Shown one piece after another: positions 9,982-18,131 of a DNA stretch of 64,000 bases. Position 1 is the stretch's first letter. Every line of letters begins with the position of its first letter. The position numbers were made by a program, and so were the translations under genes. Source of the DNA: JAJFUE01 sp041687335 (GTDB lineage: Bacteria > Sumerlaeota > Sumerlaeia > MVZB01). The notes under the pieces were generated by a model that made no database searches, was not told the DNA's origin, and saw only the letters and a program-made list of their open reading frames with translations. Location: positions 22,226 to 86,225 of the forward strand of contig JAWLCE010000018.1 of assembly GCA_041687335.1 (NCBI GenBank), written 5' to 3'.

Positions 9982-10983
9982 TCAGGTTGAGAGCCTACCT
10001 TCAATCAGGTTCCATTGATCAAGCAGGCCGTCGAGTGGCTCGACCGGGTGCATGGCGCGGCGCCGCTCGAGTGACTCGCGCAGCCGGTGGGGCGTAATCG
10101 GCGGACGGTCGGGGCGGGCGCGGGTGCAGCCATCGACAAGGTTGGCCAGCCCCAGCCACAGCGCCGCACGCGCGAGGGGGTCGCTTTCGAGTTGCGGCGG
10201 CAAGAGATCCTGCCAGCGCAGGTGTCGGCTGATCAGTTCCCCCACGCGCGGCCGATCCAGCGACTGAAGGACCAGGCGCGAGCCAGTGCCGGCCGCCCCG
10301 CGCACCAGTTGCTGCTCAAAGCCGTCGAGCTTGCGCGGCTGGCAGCACAGGCCATGAATCAACTGCCCGAGGCCCATCTCATGGAGCAGGGCCGCCGAGA
10401 GCGCGTCCTCCTTCAGTTCGGGCTCCAAGTCGGTCTGAAGCAGGTCGAGCAATTCCATGACGCGCAGGCAGTGGCTCATGCGCTCCTGGAACACCGGCGC
10501 GCCCGCGAGGGCATCGGCCAGGCCAGGACGGAACTGGGAGCCGGTCGGGGCCTCCGCTGCCAGCCAGTCGAGCAGGTCGCGCCGCCAGCCAATCCACTTG
10601 AGGGCCGTTTCCAGGCCGTCCAGATTGAGCGGCTTGCCCAAAAAATCATCGGCGCCACGCTCCATGATATGGGCGGCGCTTTCGAGATCGGAATAGCCCG
10701 AGGTGGCAATGACGGTGGTGGCGGGCCAGCGGACCCGGATCACTCCCAGCAGCTCCTCAAGCGCCATCTCAGGCATGCGGATGTCACTGAGGATGCAATC
10801 AATTGGCTGGGTTTCGAGGACTTCGAGCGCCTGGCGGCCGTTGCCGGCGGTGAACTGCTGATGGAAACCCAGTAGGCTGAGGAAATCCTGGATCACACTG
10901 CGCAGCATGGGTTCATCATCGACAACCAGTAGCCGCAAGCGAGCCAGGGGAGTCGTCCTGAAATTGGCCATTGTGGGATTCAT
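9982..10983 (-). CDS. Response regulator with degenerate HD-type output domain
   Basis: A 333-residue two-domain protein. Residues ~15-135 form a CheY-like receiver: acidic pair in VVDDEPML, phospho-acceptor Asp in CILSDIRMPE, conserved Ser/Thr in VIATSGYSD and Lys in DFLGKPLNL. The rest is helical and resembles an HD/HD-GYP output domain. The helix ALSAALLHEMGLGQLIHG matches the HD motif region with HE in place of HD, and a later ISRHLRWQD replaces the HHE of HD-GYP proteins. The metal ligands are therefore incomplete and c-di-GMP hydrolysis is unlikely. No DNA-binding domain and no partner kinase are visible. An ATG four codons later (10971) is an alternative start. It may sense or scaffold, perhaps for the surface-glycan genes upstream. 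Confidence 0.75.
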   Translation of the reverse strand: MNPTMANFRTTPLARLRLLVVDDEPMLRSVIQDFLSLLGFHQQFTAGNGRQALEVLETQPIDCILSDIRMPEMALEELLGVIRVRWPATTVIATSGYSDLESAAHIMERGADDFLGKPLNLDGLETALKWIGWRRDLLDWLAAEAPTGSQFRPGLADALAGAPVFQERMSHCLRVMELLDLLQTDLEPELKEDALSAALLHEMGLGQLIHGLCCQPRKLDGFEQQLVRGAAGTGSRLVLQSLDRPRVGELISRHLRWQDLLPPQLESDPLARAALWLGLANLVDGCTRARPDRPPITPHRLRESLERRRAMHPVEPLDGLLDQWNLIEGRLST

Positions 10984-11076
10984 GCGCAGGACTCGGCCGC
11001 GGAATTCAAACTACCGGCACCGGATTGGTGGAGCCGAAATTTTGGACATTATGGTCCGCCGGCCGCAGCGATGCAA

Positions 11077-11100
11077 TTCATTTTGTTGATTCAAAATGAA
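11077..11100. repeat. AT-rich palindrome between O-antigen ligase gene and response regulator
   Basis: TTCATTTTG (11077-11085) and CAAAATGAA (11092-11100) form a 9-bp perfect inverted repeat with a 6-base gap. It stands out in GC-rich surroundings and lies 94 bases before the response-regulator start. It could be an operator; there is no T tract to make it a terminator. Confidence 0.4.
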
Positions 11101-11123
11101 GGAGTTGGAGCGAGGAAGGGGGT

Positions 11124-13955
11124 TCAGTGGGTGGTTTGGGCCCGCAGCGCGAGCAGGGTGTGGTTGCGCGGGTCGATCCGCTCCATCTCGGCCAGTGCGC
11201 GCCCTGCCAAATCTTCGTCGCCGATGGCGCGGGCGATGTACCAGGCATCGGCCCAGAAGCCGAATGAGGGCGGGATATCATTCAGGGCGAGCCGCTCGTC
11301 CAGCGCCGCCCGGGCGCGGGTCGGCTCATTGAAGAAGAACAACAGTAAACCTGGACGCCGCTCGGCGAGCAGGCGTTCCCAATAAGCCGGCTCGATGTTA
11401 TCGGGGCGAGGGAAGCGGTTCATCTGGCCGGCGCGGCCAAGGCGAGCCAGCGCCTCCTGCTCGACCAGATGCTTCTCGGCGACATCGGCCGGACGGTTGA
11501 CACTGAGGGCGAAGCTGACCATCAACTCCAGCAGCCGCTCCCAATCCCCGGTGATCATCAGCTCGAAATACCAGACCCCGTTGATGAAATAGGGGTCGCG
11601 ATGGTCATGATAGATGGTCTCGGCCAGTTGGCGGGCCTGTTCACGGTTGCCTGCCATCAGTTCGGCCTGAACCAACTGCGTCTGCCAATGGATGTTCTGC
11701 GGATCGATCTGGGCGATCCCACGCCAACGCGTGAGTGCCTCGGCATAGCGTTGCTGGCCAAGCGCATGGAAGGCGGGAAAAACATACCATTCATCGAACT
11801 GGTGGGGGTTCATCCGGTGGATCAGACGGCGCAGTTGGAGCGCGCGCTCGGCGGGACGGGGGCCCGGCAGCCGGTCGAGCAGGGCGGCCAGCTCGTGGGC
11901 CGCGCCCAGAGTCGAGGGGTTGGCCAGCAGCGTCCGCTCAAGATCGTCGCGGTAGGCTCGCTCATGTTGCTCATCGCCAGTGAGGCGCGCCAGTCCGGCG
12001 TGAGCATGGGCGCGGTTGTGATAGATGTAGTAGAAACTCATGCCGCGGTCGGCCTCGGCGTAATCCTCGATCGCGCGCTCGAGCTGCTCGATGGCGCGGC
12101 TGCGCCACACGGGCTCGTCGGCGGAATCGGCGCCGGCGGCGATGGCCTCGAGCAGCACCCCCAGGCGCAGGCGGGCATCAGCCAGCCGCAGCCGGGCCAT
12201 CGGCTCGCCCTCGACCAGCCGCAGGGCCAGCGCCTGACGCCGGATTGCTTCCTCAAGAAATCCGATGCGCGCCTGGGTCGGATACTGCGCCCCCTGCTCG
12301 TTGTATGTCATGAGGTAGCCGTTGCCGGTGTTGGACTGGACGTCGGCCTGCAATCGCAGAAAGAAGGGCCGGGCGACCAGTGGCACGGCCAGCACGGCCA
12401 ACGCCAGGCCCAGCAGCCGCAGCATCGGCACCAGGCGCAGTGAACCAGAAGGGGCGGAGAGGTGGGTGGTCATGGCCACGGCTGTGAAAGCTTCGTCTCG
12501 GCGCAGGTGGCCCCAGGCGGTCGCACAAAGCATCCAGGGCACCAGCAACTGGGGGACGTGGAATGGAAAATCGACCGCCGCATGAACGGCCAGACCTAAT
12601 GTGGCCCAGCCAAATGCGCGGCGCAGGACGGCATCGGTCCGGTTGAGGTCGCCCTCGTCGCGGCGACGGCCGCGCAGGTAGAGCTCGCCCAGCGCGGCGA
12701 ACAGCAGCGTCAGGCCAATGAGCCCCCCCTCGATGGCGGTTTGCAGATATTCATTGTGGGCCATGTGCGGCCGGAAGGGGGTCTGGTTGAGTGGCGACTC
12801 GGGATGGCGGTTGAAATAAAGGCCCTGTGCCGGCGGGTAGACGAACTGGAAGCTGTGCAGGCCGTGTCCCACCAGCGGGCGCTCGGCGACGAGCGGCCAG
12901 CCAATCACGTTGAGGCGCAGGCGAGATTCTCCGACCAAGCTCTCAGGGGTCAGGTCGCGCAGGCGCCGCGCCAGGGGGTTGCCCTCGCGGTAGAGCGGCT
13001 GGCCGGGAATCAGCTGGCTGGCGAATCCCAGCGTCAGCAGTGCCAACAGAACCAGCGGCAGCGGACGCCAGCGGCGTACCCCGGCCCGCCGCGCCAGTGC
13101 CAAGGTGGCGGGGAGACCCAGAAGCGGGGCCAGGATCCAGATGGCGCGGCTCTGGGCAATGATCATGCCGAAGGCGGCCAGCACCAGGTAACAGGCGCAG
13201 GCGGCGCGCACGCGCTCGGAGCCGGTGCCCAGTGCCAGGCCGAGCGCCGGGAAGGCCGTCAGCAGCAGGAACGAGGCGGCGGCCGTGTTGTGGCCGATCA
13301 GGGAGCCATGGATGTTGCGGGCATCCTCGAAGTGGTACATGAACTTGAAAATCCAGCCGCCGAACGCCGGCAGGGCCTGGAGCATCATGACCACGATGAC
13401 GATCGTGCCCAGCGTCATCAGCAGCCACGCCAGGTGGCGCATTTCGGAGGCGACCAGCCCGCGGCGCAGGAGCAACCAGAATGCAAAGCCATAGAGGCCG
13501 GTCCAGAGGGCGGCCTCGCGCGAGACCGCCGGGGTCGGGCTCCAGAGCGTGGCCAGCGCCATCCAGACGATGAAGGCCGCCGGCAGAAGCCAGTGGCGCC
13601 AAGGCGCCGAAGTCGTCGCCAGCCCCAGCGACAGACGCGACAGGCGCACGGCGATGAACATCAGCAGCGCCAAGGCCGCCAACACGCCCTTGAGCACCAG
13701 CGGGGAATGATAAAAACTCAGGAAGGGCTGAAGCTGATGGGCGGACCAGCGTGCCCAGGGGCTGGAACCTTGGGCCCACCAGCCATTCAGCAGGCCGAGC
13801 CATTCATCGTGCAGCCGCAGTGGATAAACGAGTACGACGACCGCCAGTGCCGTGGCCAGCAGGAGCCATTCGAGCCGGTCCGCTGGAGTCGGCGGGCCGG
13901 AGGCGGATCGGCAGGAAGGATTGTCCACGTCCGGCCTGGCGCCCAATGGGGTCAT
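11124..13955 (-). CDS. O-antigen ligase/polymerase-like membrane protein with C-terminal TPR region
   Basis: A 943-residue protein. The first ~500 residues hold many hydrophobic segments (for example LLLATALAVVVLVYPL, VLAALALLMFIAVRL and LGLALAVLAVPLVA). A periplasmic loop carries VGHGLHSFQFVYPPAQ and HMAHNEYLQTAIEGG, the pattern of Wzy/WaaL-type O-antigen ligases, where HNxYL is a hallmark. The second half is soluble and reads as tetratricopeptide-like helices (SRAIEQLERAIEDY, RAHAHAGLARLTGD and HELAALLDRL). Such proteins join or polymerise undecaprenyl-linked glycans at the outer face of the inner membrane. Its start codon overlaps the stop of the Nudix gene (ATGA at 13952-13955), indicating translational coupling. 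Confidence 0.85.
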   Translation of the reverse strand: MTPLGARPDVDNPSCRSASGPPTPADRLEWLLLATALAVVVLVYPLRLHDEWLGLLNGWWAQGSSPWARWSAHQLQPFLSFYHSPLVLKGVLAALALLMFIAVRLSRLSLGLATTSAPWRHWLLPAAFIVWMALATLWSPTPAVSREAALWTGLYGFAFWLLLRRGLVASEMRHLAWLLMTLGTIVIVVMMLQALPAFGGWIFKFMYHFEDARNIHGSLIGHNTAAASFLLLTAFPALGLALGTGSERVRAACACYLVLAAFGMIIAQSRAIWILAPLLGLPATLALARRAGVRRWRPLPLVLLALLTLGFASQLIPGQPLYREGNPLARRLRDLTPESLVGESRLRLNVIGWPLVAERPLVGHGLHSFQFVYPPAQGLYFNRHPESPLNQTPFRPHMAHNEYLQTAIEGGLIGLTLLFAALGELYLRGRRRDEGDLNRTDAVLRRAFGWATLGLAVHAAVDFPFHVPQLLVPWMLCATAWGHLRRDEAFTAVAMTTHLSAPSGSLRLVPMLRLLGLALAVLAVPLVARPFFLRLQADVQSNTGNGYLMTYNEQGAQYPTQARIGFLEEAIRRQALALRLVEGEPMARLRLADARLRLGVLLEAIAAGADSADEPVWRSRAIEQLERAIEDYAEADRGMSFYYIYHNRAHAHAGLARLTGDEQHERAYRDDLERTLLANPSTLGAAHELAALLDRLPGPRPAERALQLRRLIHRMNPHQFDEWYVFPAFHALGQQRYAEALTRWRGIAQIDPQNIHWQTQLVQAELMAGNREQARQLAETIYHDHRDPYFINGVWYFELMITGDWERLLELMVSFALSVNRPADVAEKHLVEQEALARLGRAGQMNRFPRPDNIEPAYWERLLAERRPGLLLFFFNEPTRARAALDERLALNDIPPSFGFWADAWYIARAIGDEDLAGRALAEMERIDPRNHTLLALRAQTTH

Positions 13956-14542
13956 CTACGGGCCTCCGGATCGAGTGGGCGGGGGTGATCCGCCCGCAGG
14001 CGATCAGGCATCGCCCGCGCCAGGTGGGGCAGGGCGGTGATGACGCCGGGGGTCAAGGTCACGCGCGGGTCGCCGCCGTCAAGGATGCGCTCGAGCGCAT
14101 CCATCGTGAAGACACGCATGCGGATGATTTCCTTGCGGTCATAGTCGCGGATGCGAGTCTCCCAGCGCAGGCCGAAGAGCGCCTGGAATTCCCAGCCGGT
14201 GCGTTCGCTGGCGGGGATCATCGTGATGAAGTGCGGGTGGGCGTCGATGTTCAGTTCCTCGGCCAGCTCGCGGCGGGCGGCGTCGGCGTAACTTTCACCG
14301 GCTTGGACGTGGCCAGTGGCGGCCAGGTCCCAGGCGCCGGGCCAAGTGTCCTTGGTCAGGTTGCGGTGTTGCAGCCAAATGCGACCGTTGCCATTGAAGA
14401 CGCCGACCTGGACGGCGCGGTGGAGCAGGCGCTCGCGATGGACCTCACCGCGGGGGCGCGCCGCCAGCGGCTGGTCGTTCTCGTCGACGACCTGCAGCAG
14501 TTCCTCGTCGCCGGGATGGGGGGTGCGTGGGTCAGCAGTCAT
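13952..14542 (-). CDS. Nudix hydrolase (YfcD/IPP-isomerase-like subgroup)
   Basis: A 196-residue Nudix enzyme. The Nudix box GHVQAGESYADAARRELAEE begins near residue 71 and keeps G, the catalytic E, RE and EE. The final glycine of the consensus is replaced by asparagine (EELNI). The N-terminal pattern VVDENDQPL with HRAVQVGVF and WDLAATGHV is typical of the YfcD-like group related to isopentenyl-diphosphate isomerase. The substrate is a nucleoside or other diphosphate and is not predictable. ATG 14542 overlaps the stop of the upstream glycosyltransferase as ATGA, and its own stop overlaps the start of the O-antigen ligase gene in the same way. This tight coupling suggests a role in surface-glycan precursor turnover. 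Confidence 0.85.
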   Translation of the reverse strand: MTADPRTPHPGDEELLQVVDENDQPLAARPRGEVHRERLLHRAVQVGVFNGNGRIWLQHRNLTKDTWPGAWDLAATGHVQAGESYADAARRELAEELNIDAHPHFITMIPASERTGWEFQALFGLRWETRIRDYDRKEIIRMRVFTMDALERILDGGDPRVTLTPGVITALPHLARAMPDRLRADHPRPLDPEARR

Positions 14543-16287
14543 GGGCGGAGTCCTTGGGCCGAATCGGCCGTGGTGGGAATGGCACGAAACCAATGCTCGA
14601 ATATTCGGACGCCCTCGCGGCCGTAGGCGTCACGCAACTGGTTTGCGAATGCCTGCCAGCGGGCGAGCTGGAGGGCCTCGCGACCGGGCGGCACGGGCAC
14701 GAAGACTCCTAGCCGCGTATTGCGTGTCTGGATCAGCTCGGTGCGCAGCGGCATGTAATCATCGACAAGCGTGCCCATCACCTCGGGGATGATGCCGGTC
14801 TGGTCCATTTCAAGAATGACCACCGGCAGCCGCTGTTCGCGAAGGGCGGCAGCCATCATCCGCACTTTGCGGAGTCCCTCACCGGTCGGATCGCCAGCCT
14901 GAAGGTCGTTGCGCCACTTGACGGTCCAGATGAAGATCTCGCTGTAATGGCCCCACAACGGACGCTGGGCGAGAAATGCATAAAAGGGTGGAGCGAGCAC
15001 AGGCTCGTGGGGATGGGCGCGGTCGGCGAGGATCTGGCGCACCTCGAGCGTGCCGCGCTCGTTGAACTCATAGAGGTCCTGCGTCCAGAGCCGGTGATGG
15101 ATGATGGCACCGGGGGCGAGGGCAAAGAAGGCGATCGCAAGCGCCGCCAGACCGTTGGTTGCCCGGCGCAACCCGGGTGAGGCCGGCAGGGCGCCGGGCG
15201 GGGCCTCCAGTCGCGCCGGCCACCAGCGCGCCAGCCAGGCGCCCACTTCGCCGGCCGCCAGCACTGCCACCGCCGGTTCGGCCAGGCTGAAGATATAGTC
15301 CATCGTGCCGCCCTTGGTGACGTAGAGGATGGAGCCCAGGGTGACGGTGAAGAACCAGGCCAGACCGCCGCGGGCGGCGGGGGGCAGGGGAGTCTCGCGC
15401 AGGAAGCGCGCCAGTCCGATCAGTCCGGCAAAGACAAAGAAGCCCTGAACGGTCAGCACACTGATGGATTGGGGAATCAGTTTGTCGAACAGGGCGTATT
15501 GCAGCAGGCCGGATTGTGGATAGGTGCCGACTTGGTTGAACACGGCGTTGTCGAGGAACATGCCGCCGCTCTTGAGTTCCATCGCCAGGGTGATGGCGGC
15601 GGCCAGCGCCACCGAGGGGAATCCCATCCAGAGCACCCGGCGCGGCTCGCGGACCGCCATGTAAAGGATCAGCACCAGCAGGAAAGGGGCGGCGGTCAGG
15701 TTGGTCATCGCGGCCAGCGTCGCCAGCACCCCGGCCAGCAGGTCGGCGGCGCGGGTGCCGCGCAGCGCGGCCAGTGCCATGCCCAGCAACCAAACGATTT
15801 CGAGCGGCTCGGACTGCCAGCCGATCGCCCAGCGATGGCCGATCGGCAGCCAGAGAAAAATGGCGCCGGCGAGCACCGCCACCGCCGGTCGGCCCCACGC
15901 CCGCCGCGCCAGCGCGACCACCAAGCCGAAGGCGACGAGGCGAAGCAACAGGCTTGCGGCACGGAAGGCATACAGCGGCTCAGCGAGCTGGATCCACTGT
16001 GATATTTTCCAGACCAGCGCGCCGGCATAAAGATGCAGCGGCGGCTGGGGGGCGAGGATATCCCGATAGACGATGTCGCCTTGGGCGATCCGCCAGCCGA
16101 TATAGAGATAGTTGCCGTCGCCGAAATCAATGTAGCCGTATGACCACTGGGCCACGGTATAGGCGGCATAGACGGCTGCGATTCCCAGCAGCCAGACCAT
16201 ATGCCTCAAGCCCAGGGCTGGGGAGCGCGGCAAGGCAGAGGCCCGCGGGTCGGGGCGATGATAGGCCGTTGAAAAGGTGGATGTCAT
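14539..16287 (-). CDS. GT-C fold membrane glycosyltransferase (GT39/ArnT-like)
   Basis: A 582-residue integral membrane protein with about ten hydrophobic segments (for example MVWLLGIAAVYAAYTVAQW, VALARRAWGRPAVAVLAG and GLAALAIAFFALAPG). Early after the first segment lies YIDFGDGNYLYIGWRIAQG followed by YRDILAPQPP, the acidic first periplasmic loop expected of lipid-linked sugar transferases of the ArnT/PMT/GT87 type. A soluble C-terminal part of about 170 residues follows. It probably transfers sugars from a polyprenyl-phosphate donor outside the inner membrane. The donor and acceptor are unknown. It is the first gene of a three-gene overlapping set with the Nudix hydrolase and O-antigen ligase. 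Confidence 0.8.
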   Translation of the reverse strand: MTSTFSTAYHRPDPRASALPRSPALGLRHMVWLLGIAAVYAAYTVAQWSYGYIDFGDGNYLYIGWRIAQGDIVYRDILAPQPPLHLYAGALVWKISQWIQLAEPLYAFRAASLLLRLVAFGLVVALARRAWGRPAVAVLAGAIFLWLPIGHRWAIGWQSEPLEIVWLLGMALAALRGTRAADLLAGVLATLAAMTNLTAAPFLLVLILYMAVREPRRVLWMGFPSVALAAAITLAMELKSGGMFLDNAVFNQVGTYPQSGLLQYALFDKLIPQSISVLTVQGFFVFAGLIGLARFLRETPLPPAARGGLAWFFTVTLGSILYVTKGGTMDYIFSLAEPAVAVLAAGEVGAWLARWWPARLEAPPGALPASPGLRRATNGLAALAIAFFALAPGAIIHHRLWTQDLYEFNERGTLEVRQILADRAHPHEPVLAPPFYAFLAQRPLWGHYSEIFIWTVKWRNDLQAGDPTGEGLRKVRMMAAALREQRLPVVILEMDQTGIIPEVMGTLVDDYMPLRTELIQTRNTRLGVFVPVPPGREALQLARWQAFANQLRDAYGREGVRIFEHWFRAIPTTADSAQGLRP

Positions 16288-16377
16288 GCGGAGGCCGTCG
16301 CTCCCAATGATGCGCCGTCAGCGTGCGCCGATTCCATCATTGCAGGGCGCGCCCGCCGGCGCAATGGCGAAGCCAAA

Positions 16378-17085
16378 CTATTGGGTAGAGACATAAGCTC
16401 CGGGATGGAGCAGGTTGAGCAGAATGGCAAAGGCCGGCCGCAGGATATGGCCGAACAACAGCCACGCCGCGACCAATCCCAAGATCGCAAAGCGGGGGTT
16501 ACGCGCCAGGCTCATCCAGCGCCGAGCTGTGGAATCGTTCATCAGCAGCGGCAGCACGCCGCTGCCATCGAGCGGCGGCACCGGCATCAGGTTGAACAGC
16601 ATGAGGATCAGGTTGAGCATCATCGTGATGCTGAGCAGCAGGGCCAGCATGGACCAGAACGCGCCGGAACCATCGACCATGCGGTGAAAGCCAAGGTGCT
16701 CGGGGGCCGAAAAGACTCCTGCGGCCAACCCAAGGCGTATGCCAATGAAGGCCAGCACCATCAGCAGCATGTTGGAAGTCGGGCCGGCCAGAGCCATCCA
16801 CGCCGAGCGGCGTGGGTGGCGCCAGGCCCAGTTGGCGTCATAGGGCGCGCTGGCCCAGCCGATCATCCAATGGCCGGCGATCATGAAGGACAGCAGCGGC
16901 ACGACGACCATGCCGATGGGTTCGCGCCGGATGTGGGGGCGCGGATTGAGCGTCACCTGGCCGCCATGGAAGGCGGTCGGGTCGCCCAGCTTCCAGGAGA
17001 CCAGCGCGTGGGCGGCCTCGTGCATCGTGGTGGAAACGACAAACACCAGATACCACGCCATCATCAAAAAGGGGTTAAAGGTCAT
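16378..17085 (-). CDS. Site-2 protease family (M50) membrane metalloprotease
   Basis: A 235-residue multi-pass membrane protein. The zinc motif HEAAH is in the first transmembrane region (TTMHEAAHALVSWKLGD). The second conserved motif, with the third zinc ligand, is NLMPVPPLDGSG near residue 190. A central ALAGPTSNMLLMVLAF segment matches the family core. This compact form without PDZ or CBS domains is common in bacteria and usually has no known substrate. It starts 24 bases after argF, so it is probably co-transcribed with the arginine genes despite the unrelated function. Confidence 0.85.
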   Translation of the reverse strand: MTFNPFLMMAWYLVFVVSTTMHEAAHALVSWKLGDPTAFHGGQVTLNPRPHIRREPIGMVVVPLLSFMIAGHWMIGWASAPYDANWAWRHPRRSAWMALAGPTSNMLLMVLAFIGIRLGLAAGVFSAPEHLGFHRMVDGSGAFWSMLALLLSITMMLNLILMLFNLMPVPPLDGSGVLPLLMNDSTARRWMSLARNPRFAILGLVAAWLLFGHILRPAFAILLNLLHPGAYVSTQ

Positions 17086-17109
17086 GTTGTTGGCCGGGTC
17101 CTTAATGAT

Positions 17110-18057
17110 TCAGCGGCAGCGTTCCATTAAAAATGCCATCACGCCCTTCTGCGCGTGCAGGCGGTTTTCGGCCTGATCGAAGATGATGGCGTTGGGGCCA
17201 TCCATGACCTCATCGGTGATCTCCTCGCCACGGTGGGCGGGCAGGTCATGCATGATGATGACGCCGGCCGGAGCGTGGGCGACGAGCGCCGCATTGACCT
17301 GATAGGGCGCAAACAGCGCGGCCCGCTCGGCGGCCTCGTCCTCCTGGCCCATGCTGGCCCAGACGTCGGTATAGATCGCCTGGGCGCGGGTGACGGCCGC
17401 GCGGGGATCGGCCTCATAGGTGTAGACGCCGCCGCCGCGGGCACCCTCGGCCACGACCGCCTGGACCACGGACTCAACCGGTTCATACCCGGGCGGCGTG
17501 CAGACGGTGACGTTGACGCCCAGCATGGTGCCGATCAGCATGAGCGAATGGCAGATGTTGTTGCCGTCACCGACGTAGGTCAGGTTAAAGCCGCGCAGTT
17601 CGCCGACCGTCTCGGTCAGAGTCAGGAAATCGGCGAGCGCCTGGCAGGGGTGCTCGAAATCGGAGAGGGCGTTGATGACAGGCAGGCGGCAGTGGCGCGC
17701 GAGCTCATCGACGGTGGTCTGGGTAAAGGTACGCGCCATGACGATATCGAACCAGCGCTCCAGGTTGCGCGAGATGTCGGCCACCGACTCGCGCCGGCCC
17801 AGGCCGATCTCGGCGGGCGTGAGGTAAAGCGCATGGCCGCCGAGCTGGAGCATGCCGATTTCGAAGGTGCAGCGCGTACGCAGCGAGGGCTTCTCGAAGA
17901 TCATCGCGAGCGTGCGCCCCTTGAAGATCGGAGCATTGCCGCCGGCGCGCAACTCAGCCTTGAGAGCCGCCGCCCGTTCAAGAACCTCGCGCGTTTCGGC
18001 GGGGGTCAGGTCGGCGCTGGCGCGAAGGTCGCGCTTGGTCTGGAAAATGGGACTCAT
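17110..18057 (-). CDS. argF: Ornithine carbamoyltransferase
   Basis: A 315-residue transcarbamylase that makes citrulline from ornithine and carbamoyl phosphate in arginine synthesis. The carbamoyl-phosphate motif is KPSLRTRCTFE near residue 57. DFEHPCQALADF near 140 and YVGDGNNICHSL near 165 are typical. The ornithine-binding region would be near residues 225-235 (TDVWASMGQE). The usual HCLPA motif reads HDLPAHRGEE near 269, so the cysteine that normally contacts ornithine is an aspartate. This makes it a divergent OTC, and acylated-ornithine specificity cannot be excluded. It lies 74 bases after argD in the same direction, which supports the arginine pathway. Confidence 0.85.
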   Translation of the reverse strand: MSPIFQTKRDLRASADLTPAETREVLERAAALKAELRAGGNAPIFKGRTLAMIFEKPSLRTRCTFEIGMLQLGGHALYLTPAEIGLGRRESVADISRNLERWFDIVMARTFTQTTVDELARHCRLPVINALSDFEHPCQALADFLTLTETVGELRGFNLTYVGDGNNICHSLMLIGTMLGVNVTVCTPPGYEPVESVVQAVVAEGARGGGVYTYEADPRAAVTRAQAIYTDVWASMGQEDEAAERAALFAPYQVNAALVAHAPAGVIIMHDLPAHRGEEITDEVMDGPNAIIFDQAENRLHAQKGVMAFLMERCR

Positions 18058-18131
18058 GGCTTTGCTCCAAATCTGGAAATGGAAAAGGGTGTCCCGTTTG
18101 CGGGCCTGGCATGGAAAAAAAGGGATCTGGT

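Noticed and set aside
12741..13988. 415-residue plus-strand frame opposite the O-antigen ligase gene
   Set aside because: Low-complexity Gln/Arg/Gly composition and no start signals; the membrane-protein reading is consistent and coupled to its neighbours.
13952..14542. Isopentenyl-diphosphate isomerase
   Set aside because: The N-terminal layout is similar, but the catalytic cysteine pattern of type 1 isomerases is not seen and the Nudix box is hydrolase-like.
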